A DNA stretch of 64,000 nt from Nocardiopsis sp. CNT312 (GTDB lineage Bacteria; Actinomycetota; Actinomycetes; Streptosporangiales; Streptosporangiaceae), in assembly GCF_000515115.1 (NCBI RefSeq), contig NZ_KI911536.1, positions 339,133 to 403,132 on the forward strand, in the 5' to 3' direction. Positions within the stretch are counted from its first letter, which is position 1; the number at the start of each line of letters is the position of its first letter. Made by a program: the position numbers and the translations under genes. This document shows positions 18,388-26,553 of this stretch, one piece after another. The notes under the pieces are model-generated. The model was not told where the DNA came from. It did no database searches and worked only from the letters and a program-made list of their open reading frames with translations.

Positions 18388-19197
18388 TTACCTGCGGATA
18401 GCGGACGTGCGGCCCCAGCATGTGACCATGGCGAAGAAGAGTTCGCGGCTCAGGGGATGCTCCAGGTGGAGGAGCGCCTGGTCGTAGGTGGCGGCTGGGA
18501 GCCCGGCTGCCAGGAGTCTGGGCTTGGCCTGCTGCAAGGTCAGGGTCAGGAACCTGGTGAACCCCGCCTCGAGGCCCGCCACCGGCAGGTGGGCGCGCAT
18601 GCCGATGTCGCGCAGTCCGAGGCCGGTGAATACCTGAGGGTACTGTCCAGCGCAGTGCCGGTCGGTGCCGATCTCCTCGGCGAGCATGCGCCACAGGGCT
18701 GTGACGGTGTCCCGGTAGGGCCCGTGCGGCGATGTCTCGCCGCCGACGGCGAGGGAGTCGGAGACGACCAGCAGCCCACCGGGTTTGACCCAGGAGGCCA
18801 GCCGGGGCAGCAGGCCGTTGCGCTCTCGCAAGTGCATCAGGACGAATCGTGCATGGACGAGATCGAACTGGCCGGGATGGAAGTCCGGGTCGGCGATGTC
18901 CGCTTCGATGACGTTCACGCCCTGTGCCGCCAGCGGGCCGAGAAACCGGCTGTCACGGTCGACGGCTGTGACCTGATCGGCGGTCTCGGTGACCGAGGCG
19001 AGCCAGCCGCCGAGGCTGCCTGTCCCCGCTCCGACGTCCAGGCAGGTCCACCCGGCGTTCAGGCCTAGCGCGAGCAGGTCCTGGCGGCTCGCCGGATCGA
19101 AAGCACGGGCCAGACCCTCCAAGCGCTCGCTTTCAGAGGCACAGGAAGCGGCGAAGAGGACATCGCCGTAGCACTCATTCCCTGCTGTTGTTCCCAC
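18388..19197 (-). CDS. Class I SAM-dependent methyltransferase
   Basis: A 269-residue Rossmann methyltransferase. Motif I is TCLDVGAGTGSLGGWLASV, the acidic end of beta-2 is VTAVDRDSRFLG, motif II is VIEADIADPDF, and post-motif FDLVHARFVLMHLRERNGLL with WVKPGGLLVVSDS completes the core. The C-terminal helical region may cap the substrate site. The ending CWGRTSAIRR is plausible. ATG/GTG-type start 19197. Substrate unknown. Confidence 0.9.
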   Translation of the reverse strand: MGTTAGNECYGDVLFAASCASESERLEGLARAFDPASRQDLLALGLNAGWTCLDVGAGTGSLGGWLASVTETADQVTAVDRDSRFLGPLAAQGVNVIEADIADPDFHPGQFDLVHARFVLMHLRERNGLLPRLASWVKPGGLLVVSDSLAVGGETSPHGPYRDTVTALWRMLAEEIGTDRHCAGQYPQVFTGLGLRDIGMRAHLPVAGLEAGFTRFLTLTLQQAKPRLLAAGLPAATYDQALLHLEHPLSRELFFAMVTCWGRTSAIRR

Positions 19198-19424
19198 GGT
19201 TGGCTCTCCCCCGGTCGCGGCCCTCGCGGTAGCAGCAAGGACACTACTCCAGGCGACCGGCCCGGCGCTCTGAGTTCATGTCCGCGGAAAGCCGCATGCC
19301 AGCTCAGTGCGGCTGCTGGATCGGGTGGTGGCCGCACGCAAGGCCGCCAAGGCCCAGACCTTGCACCGCCAGGTGCTCTCCCTGTCTGCGGCCAGCCACG
19401 GAGGGTCCGACGCATAGCGTTGGA

Positions 19425-19536
19425 TTTTCCGCGAAAACTACCGGGACCCCCTTCAGGCCGGGGATGTGGTGGTACAGCGCCCCGGGGCTGGTTCCGGGCG
19501 GCTCGGCGATGGAGGCCACCGACCGGGTGCCGTGGT
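19425..19536 (-). pseudogene. TetR-family HTH fragment
   Basis: Directly beyond the stop codon of the DJ-1-like gene, in one minus-strand frame, a 37-residue piece of a TetR DNA-binding domain is readable: HGTRSVASIAEPPGTSPGAL then YHHIPGLKGVPVVFAEN. It corresponds to HTH helices 2-3 (consensus SVASIAEAAGTSPGALYHHF). Neither an N-terminal start nor a C-terminal domain follows, so it is a relic. The rest of 19198-19536 shows nothing I can name. Confidence 0.5.
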
Positions 19537-20232
19537 TCAGGACAGGTGTGTGAGCAGTTCGTCGGCCAGCGGGGCCGAGGAGGCGGGGTTCTGTCCGGTG
19601 AGCAGGGTGCGGTCGGTGACCACGTTCGGTGCCCAGGGTTCGCCCTCCTGGACGTGGAGCCCGGCCCCGGTCAGGCGGTCCTGGAGCAGCCACGGGGCGT
19701 CTTGGGCCAGACCGGCCCGGGTCTCCTCGGTGTTGGTGAAGGCGGCCACCCGGTATCCGGCGAAGGCGTTGGTTCCGTCGGGGCGAGTGGCTGCGAGCAG
19801 GGCGGCGGGGCCGTGGCAGACCACTGCCAGGGGTGTGCCCGCGTCCAGGGCGCGGGTGAGCAGGGCTCCGGAGGCGGGATCGGCGGCCAGGTCCTCCATG
19901 GGTCCGTGCCCGCCGGGGTAGAAGAGGGCGTCGAAGCCGTCGGGGTCGACCTGGTCCAGGGGGAGCGGGTGGCGGAGTTCAGTGATGGCCTCCAGCGCGC
20001 TGCGCATCGCGGTGGCGCGGTCGGGGCCGCCGGTGCTCTCGGGTGCCAGGCTCACCTGGTCGACGGTGGGGAGGGCAGCACCGGGTGTGGCGACGGTGAT
20101 GCGGTGTCCGGCTTCGGTGAGTACCTGGTAGGGGGCGACGACCTCCTCGGCCCAGAAGCCGGTGGGGTGTTCGGTGCCGTCGGCCAGGGTCCAGCGGTCT
20201 GCGGCGGTGATCACGAACAGGATCTGAGCCAT
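19537..20232 (-). CDS. DJ-1/PfpI-type class I glutamine-amidotransferase-like protein
   Basis: A 231-residue member of the DJ-1/PfpI superfamily near the Hsp31/ES1 branch. The nucleophile elbow AVVCHGPAALLAA holds the Cys and neighbouring His. The Glu is in GFWAEEVVAPYQVL, and the glycine-rich YPGGHGPMEDLAAD strand precedes. Related proteins act as glyoxalase III, deglycase or chaperone; which applies here cannot be told. The ATG before AQILFVITAADRW was chosen because the upstream frame is low-complexity. Confidence 0.9.
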   Translation of the reverse strand: MAQILFVITAADRWTLADGTEHPTGFWAEEVVAPYQVLTEAGHRITVATPGAALPTVDQVSLAPESTGGPDRATAMRSALEAITELRHPLPLDQVDPDGFDALFYPGGHGPMEDLAADPASGALLTRALDAGTPLAVVCHGPAALLAATRPDGTNAFAGYRVAAFTNTEETRAGLAQDAPWLLQDRLTGAGLHVQEGEPWAPNVVTDRTLLTGQNPASSAPLADELLTHLS

Positions 20233-20431
20233 GGGTGGTGCGCCTTCCGGGGCGGACCCTCGCGGGTCGTCGAACGTGTGTTGAGCAGTGGTGACGGTGT
20301 CGAACCTAGGGGGTCGGCGCTGTGGGCGGCCCCTGCGCGAGCGCGTGTCTGTTATCGGTTTTCCCATGTGCGGGGACTGGGCCGGTGGCCCCGGTCGGAT
20401 GCGGAGCCGCGCCGCGGTGGAGCATGGGTGT

Positions 20432-21781
20432 ATGACGGACACATATGACGTGGCGACGGCCCGTGCGTGGGAAGCGGTCGGCGGGGCGGCGGACCTGGCG
20501 GCCGGGGTCTCCTACAGGGGGGCGGGCGATGTGCTGCCCGCGGTGCTGCCGGTGCGCGCGTTGGCGCGGGCCACGGTCGGGGCGTGCTCGCTGGCCGCGG
20601 CCGAGCTGCTGGCCGTGCGCGGTGGGGTGCCGGTTCCCCGGGTGCGGGTGGAGGAAGGGGCGGTGGCCACGGCCTTCACCAGTGAACGGCACCTGGCGGT
20701 GGAGGGGCGCGTGTCGGACCCGTTCGCGCCGTTGTCGGGTTTCTGGCGGACCGCGGACGGGTGGGTGCGCACCCACGCCAACTATCCGCACCACCGGGCC
20801 CGGCTGCTGTCGGCGCTGGGTGTGGGCGGGGCGGAGCCGGTGGAGCGGTTCGCCGGTGCTGTGGCGGAGCTGGGAGCCCGTGAGGTCCAGGAGCGGGTCT
20901 ACGCGGCGGGCGGTCTGGCGGTGGCGGTGGCTTCCGGGCCCGTCCCCGGCGGCCTGCCGTTGGCGGAGGTCGAGGTGGCGGACGGGGTCGGCGTGCGGAG
21001 GCTGGCGCCGGCTGCGCTGCCCGCGGCGGGGGTGCGGGTCCTGGACCTGACCCGGGTGATCGCCGGTCCGGTGGCGACCCGCACGCTGGCACTGCTGGGG
21101 GCGGACGTGCTGCGGGTGGATCCGCCGGGGCTGGCCGAGGACGCTCGCAGCCACATCGACACCGGCCAGGGCAAGCGCTCGACCGTGTTGGATCTGGATT
21201 CGGCCGAGGGCAGGGAAGCTCTGTGGGCTCTGCTGGAGTCGGCCGACGTGGTGGTGGCGGGTTACCGGCCCGGCGCGCTGGAGCGGCGCGGGCTGGTGGC
21301 CGAGGAGCTGGTGGCCCGCTGTCCCGGCCTGGTGGTGGCGCGGTTGTGCGCGTGGGGGTGGTCGGGCCCGTGGGCGGGGCGGCGGGGTTTCGACAGCTTG
21401 GTGCAGGCGGCCTGTGGTATCGCGGCGGTCGAGGGTGGTCCGGGAGGGCGTCCGGGGGTGCTTCCCGCTCAGGCTCTGGATCACGGTACCGGGTACCTGA
21501 TGGCGGCGGGGGTGCTGCGGGCGCTCACCGACCGGCAGGACGACGGCCGGGGCCGCCTGCTGCGGTTCTCGCTGGCGGGGACCGCCCACTGGCTGCTGCA
21601 CGGTATCGCGCCGGTGCGGGCCGGGTCGGGCGGTTATGAGGTGGCCGACTGGTTGGCTGAGGCCTCTTCGCCCTACGGTCGGCTGCGGTACGCGCTGCCG
21701 CCCCTGGGTTATGCGGGGGTACCGGTGGACTGGGCTGCGCCCTGCAGGCGCTGGGGTGGCGACCCGGCCGTGTGGCTGTAG
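20432..21781 (+). CDS. CaiB/BaiF family (class III) CoA-transferase
   Basis: A 449-residue type III CoA transferase-like protein. The C-terminal half shows the classic motif (VRVLDLTRVIAGPVATRTLA, LLGADVLRVDPPG) with DTGQGKRSTVLDLDS and ADVVVAGYRPGALERRG. The catalytic Asp expected after the GKRS segment is not obvious at the usual position. The N-terminal half also resembles part of the fold (DPFAPLSGFWRTADGWVRTH), as in fused or permuted members. It transfers CoA between carboxylic acids. A terminator separates it from the convergent enoyl-CoA hydratase gene. Confidence 0.88.
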   Translation: MTDTYDVATARAWEAVGGAADLAAGVSYRGAGDVLPAVLPVRALARATVGACSLAAAELLAVRGGVPVPRVRVEEGAVATAFTSERHLAVEGRVSDPFAPLSGFWRTADGWVRTHANYPHHRARLLSALGVGGAEPVERFAGAVAELGAREVQERVYAAGGLAVAVASGPVPGGLPLAEVEVADGVGVRRLAPAALPAAGVRVLDLTRVIAGPVATRTLALLGADVLRVDPPGLAEDARSHIDTGQGKRSTVLDLDSAEGREALWALLESADVVVAGYRPGALERRGLVAEELVARCPGLVVARLCAWGWSGPWAGRRGFDSLVQAACGIAAVEGGPGGRPGVLPAQALDHGTGYLMAAGVLRALTDRQDDGRGRLLRFSLAGTAHWLLHGIAPVRAGSGGYEVADWLAEASSPYGRLRYALPPLGYAGVPVDWAAPCRRWGGDPAVWL

Positions 21782-21795
21782 CCACCGCCGTGTGG

Positions 21796-21820
21796 CCGTG
21801 TGCCCGGAGGGGGCACACGG
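21796..21820. terminator. Terminator between convergent CoA-transferase and hydratase genes
   Basis: Perfect 10-bp stem CCGTGTGCCC, loop GGAGG, GGGCACACGG, 15 nt after the CoA-transferase stop codon and 11 nt from the stop codon of the opposite gene. Confidence 0.75.
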
Positions 21821-21831
21821 CGGTGTCGGGG

Positions 21832-22503
21832 TCAGTCCAGGGGGTTGTGGGTGTCGCGTAGCAGGCGCAGGGCGGTGGGGTACAGGCGGGTCTTGATGGT
21901 GCCCAGGGTGGGGCCGGCCTTGGTGGCCAGGGGGCGGGCGAGTTCGAGGGCGGTGGCCAGGACCTCGCCTTCGGGGGCGGTGTGGTCGACGATGGCGGCG
22001 GTGTGGGCTTCGGTGCCGCCGTAGCGGCGGGCGGTGGTCATGGCCTCGTGGGCGGTCTGGGGGGTGAGGCGGGCCTGGATGAGGGCGCTCATGCCGTGGG
22101 TGAAGGGGATGTGGATGTCGGCTTCGGGCAGGCACCAGAATCCGCGGTCGGCGCGCATGACGCGCAGGTCGTGGCAGAGGGTGAGCATGGCTCCGGCGGC
22201 GAAGGCGTGGCCCTGGACGGCGGTGACGGTGGGCAGGGGCATCGACAGCAGTCGGGCGAACAGGGCGTGGACGGTGGCGATGTAGTCGGGGCGGGCGTCG
22301 GGGTGGGCGCCGAGCCAGTCCAGGTCCAGGCCGTTGGAGAAGAATTTGCCGGTGGCAGCAGTGATGAGGGCTTTGGGGCCTTCGGCTTCGTCGACCTGGT
22401 CCAGGAGGGTGTTGACGGCGGTGAGCCAGTCGGGGTGGAAGCGGTTCTCGTCGTCGCCGAGGTCGAGGATGAGGACGTCGCCGTCGCGGTCGAGGGTGGG
22501 CAT
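21832..22503 (-). CDS. Enoyl-CoA hydratase/isomerase family protein
   Basis: A 223-residue crotonase-fold protein. The oxyanion-hole segments are ALITAATGKFFSNGLDLDW and TVTAVQGHAFAAGAMLTLCH. The segment LRVMRADRGFWCLPEADIHI with FTHGMSALIQARL is typical of the delta-isomerase-like subgroup (fatty-acid beta-oxidation). The general acid/base residue is not certain. ATG at 22503; the longer frame has no support. Convergent with the CoA-transferase gene, suggesting both act in acyl-CoA metabolism. Confidence 0.9.
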   Translation of the reverse strand: MPTLDRDGDVLILDLGDDENRFHPDWLTAVNTLLDQVDEAEGPKALITAATGKFFSNGLDLDWLGAHPDARPDYIATVHALFARLLSMPLPTVTAVQGHAFAAGAMLTLCHDLRVMRADRGFWCLPEADIHIPFTHGMSALIQARLTPQTAHEAMTTARRYGGTEAHTAAIVDHTAPEGEVLATALELARPLATKAGPTLGTIKTRLYPTALRLLRDTHNPLD

Positions 22504-22815
22504 GGGGCCTCCTGGGTGAGAACCTTTTGTTACTGGTGAGTAGTTCCAGGTGGGCACACTACCGGACGCGGCCGGTGCGTCCTATCGGGGTGTCCGCCGT
22601 TCACGTGTGCCCGCGCCGAGCCTCTCACGGGGGCGGGGTCCTCATTCGGGGAGCACGCCGCCGTCGGGGACTCCTGGGGTGTGGTGCAGGTCGACGCCGT
22701 GCGGCGGGGGTCGGTCGCACGTCGAGCGCACGGACAGGGCGCGGTGGACGGTGCCGGTGGCGCGGGGGTGAGCGAGGGCACCCCTCACCCTCTCCATTTT
22801 CCTGAAAATACCTTT

Positions 22816-22870
22816 TTGTCACAGAGTTTTGAGTAAAGTAGAGTCTTTTGCATGAAAGAACGACTCTACT
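22816..22870 (+). promoter_or_regulatory. Promoter and inverted repeat spanning the start codon of the HTH gene
   Basis: An AT-rich stretch carries TTGTCA (22816-22821), a 17-nt spacer and TAGAGT (22839-22844), with the ATG 7 nt further, so the transcript may be leaderless. AGTAGAGTC (22837-22845) and GACTCTACT (22862-22870) form a perfect inverted repeat whose centre is the start codon. This could be an autoregulatory operator. Confidence 0.6.
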
Positions 22871-23283
22871 CAGTGGACGAGGTCGCCGAGCACCTGGGGC
22901 TGCACGCGCGCACCGTCCGCAACTACGTACGTGACGGGCGGCTCACCGCCGTGCGTATCGGCAAGCAGTACCGGATCACGCAGGAGGACTTGGAGGCCTT
23001 CACCGGCCGCCCGGTGCCCCCGCCCGTGCGGGAGGGCGTGCGGCGTGAGCGGCGCAGCGAGGTCTCGGCGATCGTGGAGGTCGAGGCCGTCCCGCCCGAG
23101 ACGGCCCACCGCCTGACCACGCTGGTGACCGCCTCGGCCACCGGGCGGGGGCCGCAGGAGGAGCCGCTGCGAGTGCAGGCGGTCTACGACCCGGACCGGG
23201 CCCGGATGAAGGTCGTCCTCATGGGTTCCCTGGCCGACACCGCGCGGATGCTGGAGTACATCGAGGGGCTGGTGGAGGCGTGA
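22852..23283 (+). CDS. Helix-turn-helix (MerR/excisionase-type) DNA-binding protein
   Basis: A 143-residue regulator. The N-terminus is an excisionase-type winged HTH (LYSVDEVAEHLGLHARTVRN, YVRDGRLTAVRIGKQYRITQ). After a Pro/Arg linker (about 57-75), the C-terminal domain has a ferredoxin-like alternation of strands (EVSAIVEVEAVPPETAHRLT, RMKVVLMGSLADTARMLEYI). It is probably self-regulating through the repeat around its start codon. Its stop overlaps the start of the next gene (GTGA), so the two are translationally coupled. Confidence 0.9.
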   Translation: MKERLYSVDEVAEHLGLHARTVRNYVRDGRLTAVRIGKQYRITQEDLEAFTGRPVPPPVREGVRRERRSEVSAIVEVEAVPPETAHRLTTLVTASATGRGPQEEPLRVQAVYDPDRARMKVVLMGSLADTARMLEYIEGLVEA

Positions 23284-23792
23284 AGGGGATCTACTCCTCC
23301 GCTCAGGGCCGCGAGCGGGTCCTGGCGCTGGGCGGGTGGACGGCGCTGGACTACGCCGTGCGCCGCCCGGAGCGGGTGGAGCGGCTGGTGCTGCTGTGCC
23401 CGGCGGGTATCGGCAGGCAGACAACGACCAGGTGGCTGCCCGGGATGCTGCTGCGGCGGCTGCTCGGTCGGCGCGGTCTGCGCCGGTCGGTGGCGCACGT
23501 GGCGGGTCTGGGCGCACCCGAGCACCGGGAGGCGCTGGACTTCACCGTGGAGGCCTTCTCCTGTTTCCGGCCGCGCACGGAGCGGCTCCCGGTCTTCTCC
23601 GACCGGGAGTTGGCGGGCCTGTCCGTGCCGGTGCAGGTGATCGTGGGTGAGCGCGACGTGATGTTCGACTCCCGCCAGACGCTGCGGCGGGTGCGCGCAC
23701 ACGTGGCCGGCGCCGAGGCGGTGCTGCTGCCCGGGGTGGGGCACGCGGTCCTGGGGCAGACGGAGGCGGTGGGGCGGTTCCTGCGTGCCTGA
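23280..23792 (+). pseudogene. Alpha/beta hydrolase with large internal deletion
   Basis: A 170-residue protein whose first residues (MKGIYSSAQGRERVLA) match the normal N-terminus of a regulator-linked alpha/beta hydrolase family. It then jumps directly to the end of the nucleophile elbow (LGGWTALDYAVRRPERVERL). About 110 residues seem to be missing in frame, including the oxyanion HG strand and the nucleophile Ser of GxSxGG. The distal Asp (VGERDVMFD) and His (GVGHAVLGQ) remain. It cannot be a normal hydrolase. The GTG start overlaps the upstream HTH stop codon. The family comparison is from memory. Confidence 0.65.
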
Positions 23793-23803
23793 GCGGCGCC
23801 GGG

Positions 23804-24421
23804 TCAGATCGTGCCGGTGAGGTAGCGCTGGAGGGCGGGGGCCAGGACGGCCACGAGTTCGTCGGTCTCCAGTGAGGCGATCGGTTCGACCCGCAGGACG
23901 TAGCGGGCCAGGGCCGTGCCGATGAGGTGGGAGACGGCCAGTTCGGCGCGCAGCCGGGGCCGGTCCTGGTCCAGTGCGGGGGTGACCTTCTCCAGCAGGC
24001 GCCCCTGGAGGAAGTTCCTGAGCAGGTCGGCGCCCTGGTCGGTGGTCAGGGCGGTGCGCACCAGCGCGGCCAGCGGGGCGGCCGTGGCGGGGTCGTCCCA
24101 CAGGCCCAGGTAGGTGCGGGCCAGGCGCTCACCCAGTCCGTGGGGGCCGCCGGTGAGCAGAGCGCTCTCCACGTCCGCGAACACTTCGGTGGGGATGTGC
24201 ATGCTGGCGGCGAAGAGCTGGTCCTTGGTGCCGTAGAAGTGGCGGACCAGGGCGGGGTCGACGCCGGCCTGGGCGGCGATGCCGCGGAAGGTGGTGCCGG
24301 TGTAGCCCTTGGCGGCGAACTGTTCGCGCGCGGCGGCCAGGATGGCCTCCCTGGTCTGGCTGCGGCCCGGTCTGCGTCCGCCGGGCCGCTGGTTTGCGCG
24401 CCGCGGTTCGGTGGCGGCCAT
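23804..24421 (-). CDS. TetR-family transcriptional regulator
   Basis: A 205-residue TetR regulator: TREAILAAAREQFAAKGYTG, then TTFRGIAAQAGVDPALVRHF (HTH) and YGTKDQLFAASMHIP, followed by a TetR_C_16/17-like ligand domain ending LVAVLAPALQRYLTGTI. It is divergent from the FAD-monooxygenase gene. Two copies of a TGTAGAATTCTACA-type palindrome in the shared intergenic region mark it as the likely repressor of itself and the monooxygenase. Confidence 0.93.
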   Translation of the reverse strand: MAATEPRRANQRPGGRRPGRSQTREAILAAAREQFAAKGYTGTTFRGIAAQAGVDPALVRHFYGTKDQLFAASMHIPTEVFADVESALLTGGPHGLGERLARTYLGLWDDPATAAPLAALVRTALTTDQGADLLRNFLQGRLLEKVTPALDQDRPRLRAELAVSHLIGTALARYVLRVEPIASLETDELVAVLAPALQRYLTGTI

Positions 24422-24446
24422 GGCGCCCTCCCCTCAATTCCCTGTG

Positions 24447-24460
24447 TGTGGAATTCTACA
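24447..24460. promoter_or_regulatory. Operator copy at the tetR promoter
   Basis: TGTGGAATTCTACA lies 26 nt before the TetR start. It shares the core GAATTCTAC with the larger palindrome at 24536-24565. A minus-strand TAGAAT hexamer lies inside it. Confidence 0.6.
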
Positions 24461-24529
24461 TCCCCGCAGGTACCGGGTATCCCCGGGTGCGGGGCCGCTC
24501 CCGTCGGCCCGTTGGAAATTCCACAGGTG

Positions 24530-24565
24530 TTGACATCCACAAGTGTAGAATTCTACGCTTGTGGA
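24530..24565 (+). promoter_or_regulatory. Monooxygenase promoter buried in a 30-bp TetR operator
   Basis: A consensus -35 TTGACA (24530-24535) and TACGCT (24554-24559, 18-nt spacer) form the promoter. Bases 24536-24565 are a palindrome with a single mismatch: TCCACAAGTGTAGAA against TTCTACGCTTGTGGA. A bound TetR dimer would cover the whole promoter. Confidence 0.72.
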
Positions 24566-24600
24566 GATAAATTGGGTCGTGTTCCAAGGACGGAGCCACC

Positions 24601-25854
24601 ATGAACGAGACGACCACCTGCGCGATCATCGGCGGCGGGCCCGCCGGCATGGTGCTGGGCCTGCTGCTGGCCCGCGCCGGCGTGGAGGTCACCGTGCTGG
24701 AGAAGCACGCCGACTTCCTGCGTGACTTCCGCGGCGACACCGTGCACCCCACCACGCTCGACCTGCTGGACGAGCTGGGCCTGGGCGAGAGGTTCGCCGC
24801 CCTGCCCCAGAGCAGGATCGAGAGGGTCGCCTTCGACGTCGGGGGGAGCCAGGTCGTCTTCGGCGACTTCACCCGACTGCGCCGCCGCCTGTCCCACCCC
24901 TACATCGCGATGGTCCCCCAGTGGGACCTGCTCAACCTGCTGGCCGAGGCCGGCCGGGACGAACCCGCCTTCACCCTGCGCATGCGCACCGAGGCCACCT
25001 CACTGGTACGCGAGGACGGGCGCGTGTCGGGCGTGCGCTACACCGGCCCCGACGGGGAGGGCGAACTGCGTGCCGACCTGACCGTGGCCTGCGACGGCCG
25101 CTGGTCGATGGCCCGGCGCACCTCCGGACTGCCCGTGCGCGAGTTCGGCGTGGACTTCGACGCCTGGTGGTTCAAGGTCCCCGTCGAAGGCTCCGTGCTG
25201 CCCTCCCTCACCCCCAGGACCGGGCCGGGCAAGATCATGGTCGTCATCCCGCGCGAGGGCTACGCCCAGATCGCCTACCTGGGACGCAAGGGCACCGACC
25301 CGCAACTGCGCTCGCGCGGTATCGAGGCGTTCCGCCGGGACGTGGTCGAACTGATCCCCGAACTGGCCGACACCGTCGGCGAGGTCGCCTCCATGGACGA
25401 CGTCAAGCACCTGGACGTGCGGCTGAACCGGCTGCGCCGCTGGCACACCGACGGCCTGCTGTGCATCGGCGACGCCGCGCACGCCATGTCACCGATGGGC
25501 GGGGTCGGCATCAACCTGGCCGTCCAGGACGCGGTGGCCACCGCCCGGCTGCTGGCCGACCCCCTGCGCCGCCGACGGGTCACTGTTCGGCGCCTGGCTG
25601 CCGTGCGCCGCCGACGGGCACTGCCCACCGTCCTCGTGCAGGCACTGCAGAAGATCCTGCACAAGCAGGTGGTGGGCCCCATCCTGGACGGTCGGCGCCC
25701 CAGCCCGCCCAAGCCGATGGTGGCCCTGGTCCGGGCCGCCCCCCGACTCTCGGCGGTGCCCGCCTACGTACTCGGTGTGGGGGTGCGCCCCGAGCGTCCG
25801 CCGCGCGGTGCCGTGCGCGACACTGCCGCCGCGCGTACGTCCGGCCCCCGCTGA
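24601..25854 (+). CDS. FAD-dependent monooxygenase (PHBH/aromatic-hydroxylase type)
   Basis: A 417-residue flavoprotein hydroxylase. The N-terminal FAD Rossmann motif is CAIIGGGPAGMVLGLLLARA with Glu in VTVLEKHADFL. The DG motif is VACDGRWSMARRT (the usual DGxxS), and the GD motif is LCIGDAAHAMSPMGGVGINL. Such enzymes hydroxylate aromatic compounds or antibiotics such as tetracyclines and rifamycins; substrate unknown. AAGGACGGAG precedes the ATG. Expression is probably released by a ligand of the divergent TetR repressor. The C-terminal 40 residues are Arg/Pro-rich. Confidence 0.92.
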   Translation: MNETTTCAIIGGGPAGMVLGLLLARAGVEVTVLEKHADFLRDFRGDTVHPTTLDLLDELGLGERFAALPQSRIERVAFDVGGSQVVFGDFTRLRRRLSHPYIAMVPQWDLLNLLAEAGRDEPAFTLRMRTEATSLVREDGRVSGVRYTGPDGEGELRADLTVACDGRWSMARRTSGLPVREFGVDFDAWWFKVPVEGSVLPSLTPRTGPGKIMVVIPREGYAQIAYLGRKGTDPQLRSRGIEAFRRDVVELIPELADTVGEVASMDDVKHLDVRLNRLRRWHTDGLLCIGDAAHAMSPMGGVGINLAVQDAVATARLLADPLRRRRVTVRRLAAVRRRRALPTVLVQALQKILHKQVVGPILDGRRPSPPKPMVALVRAAPRLSAVPAYVLGVGVRPERPPRGAVRDTAAARTSGPR

Positions 25855-25900
25855 AGACGCGGCGGCCGGAGCGGTGCCCGTGCCCCCGTAGAGTCCGGGT

Positions 25901-26497
25901 ATGCCGATTCCAACGGACCGGGAGATCCGGGCGCTGCACGCCGAGCTCGCGCCCACCCGTGCTGCGTTCGACCTCGTCCACACGCACTGCCGGATCGTGT
26001 GCCAGATCGCCGAGCGGCTCGTCGAGCTCGGCGGGCTCGACGTCGACCTGGAGCTGGTGCGGGCCGGAAGCCTGCTCCACGACATCGGCGTGTACCGGCT
26101 GATGGACGCCTCGGGGGTGCTCGACGGTGCGCACTACGTGCGCCACGGTGTGCTCGGCCACGAGGTGCTGTACGCGCGGGGGTTCGGCGAGGCGCTGTGC
26201 CGGTTCTGCTCCTGCCACACGGGCGTGGGCATCACCCGCGCCGACGTGCGCTCGCAGGGGCTGCCGATCCCCGAGGACGACTACACGGCCGGATCGACCG
26301 AGGAGGAGGTGGTGATGTACGCCGACAAGTTCCACAGCAAGAGCAGCCCGCCGGTATTCGTCTCGGCCGCCTCCTACGCGCGCAGGGTCCGCCGATTCGG
26401 CACCGACAAGCAGGCCCGGTTCGAGGCGATGGTCGCCCGCTACGGCAAGCCCGACCTGGAGGCGCTCTCGCTCTCCTACGGGCACGCCCTGGTCTGA
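25901..26497 (+). CDS. HD-domain phosphohydrolase-like protein
   Basis: A 198-residue HD-superfamily protein. The metal-binding pattern is visible as His in VHTHCRIVCQ, the HD pair in AGSLLHDIGVYRLM, His in VRHGVLGHEVLYARG and His in CSCHTGVGI. The C-terminal YADKFHSKSSPPVFVSAASY is typical of small bacterial HDIG proteins annotated as metal-dependent phosphohydrolases. The ATG at 25901 has TAGAGT 6 nt upstream, suggesting a leaderless message. A terminator follows. Substrate unknown. Confidence 0.9.
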   Translation: MPIPTDREIRALHAELAPTRAAFDLVHTHCRIVCQIAERLVELGGLDVDLELVRAGSLLHDIGVYRLMDASGVLDGAHYVRHGVLGHEVLYARGFGEALCRFCSCHTGVGITRADVRSQGLPIPEDDYTAGSTEEEVVMYADKFHSKSSPPVFVSAASYARRVRRFGTDKQARFEAMVARYGKPDLEALSLSYGHALV

Positions 26498-26504
26498 GCG
26501 GGCG

Positions 26505-26536
26505 TGCCGTGGCCGCGCGGATGCGCGGCCACGGCA
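26505..26536. terminator. Terminator between convergent HD and AraC genes
   Basis: Perfect 14-bp stem TGCCGTGGCCGCGC, loop GGAT, GCGCGGCCACGGCA, beginning 8 nt after the HD-gene stop codon. Confidence 0.8.
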
Positions 26537-26553
26537 CCGGCGGGCCCCGCCCC

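Noticed and set aside
19299..19406. Plus-strand frame ending RLLDRVVAARKAAKAQTLHR and a short tail
   Set aside because: Protein-like and perhaps the end of a lost gene, but no family, start or ribosome site; too weak to annotate.
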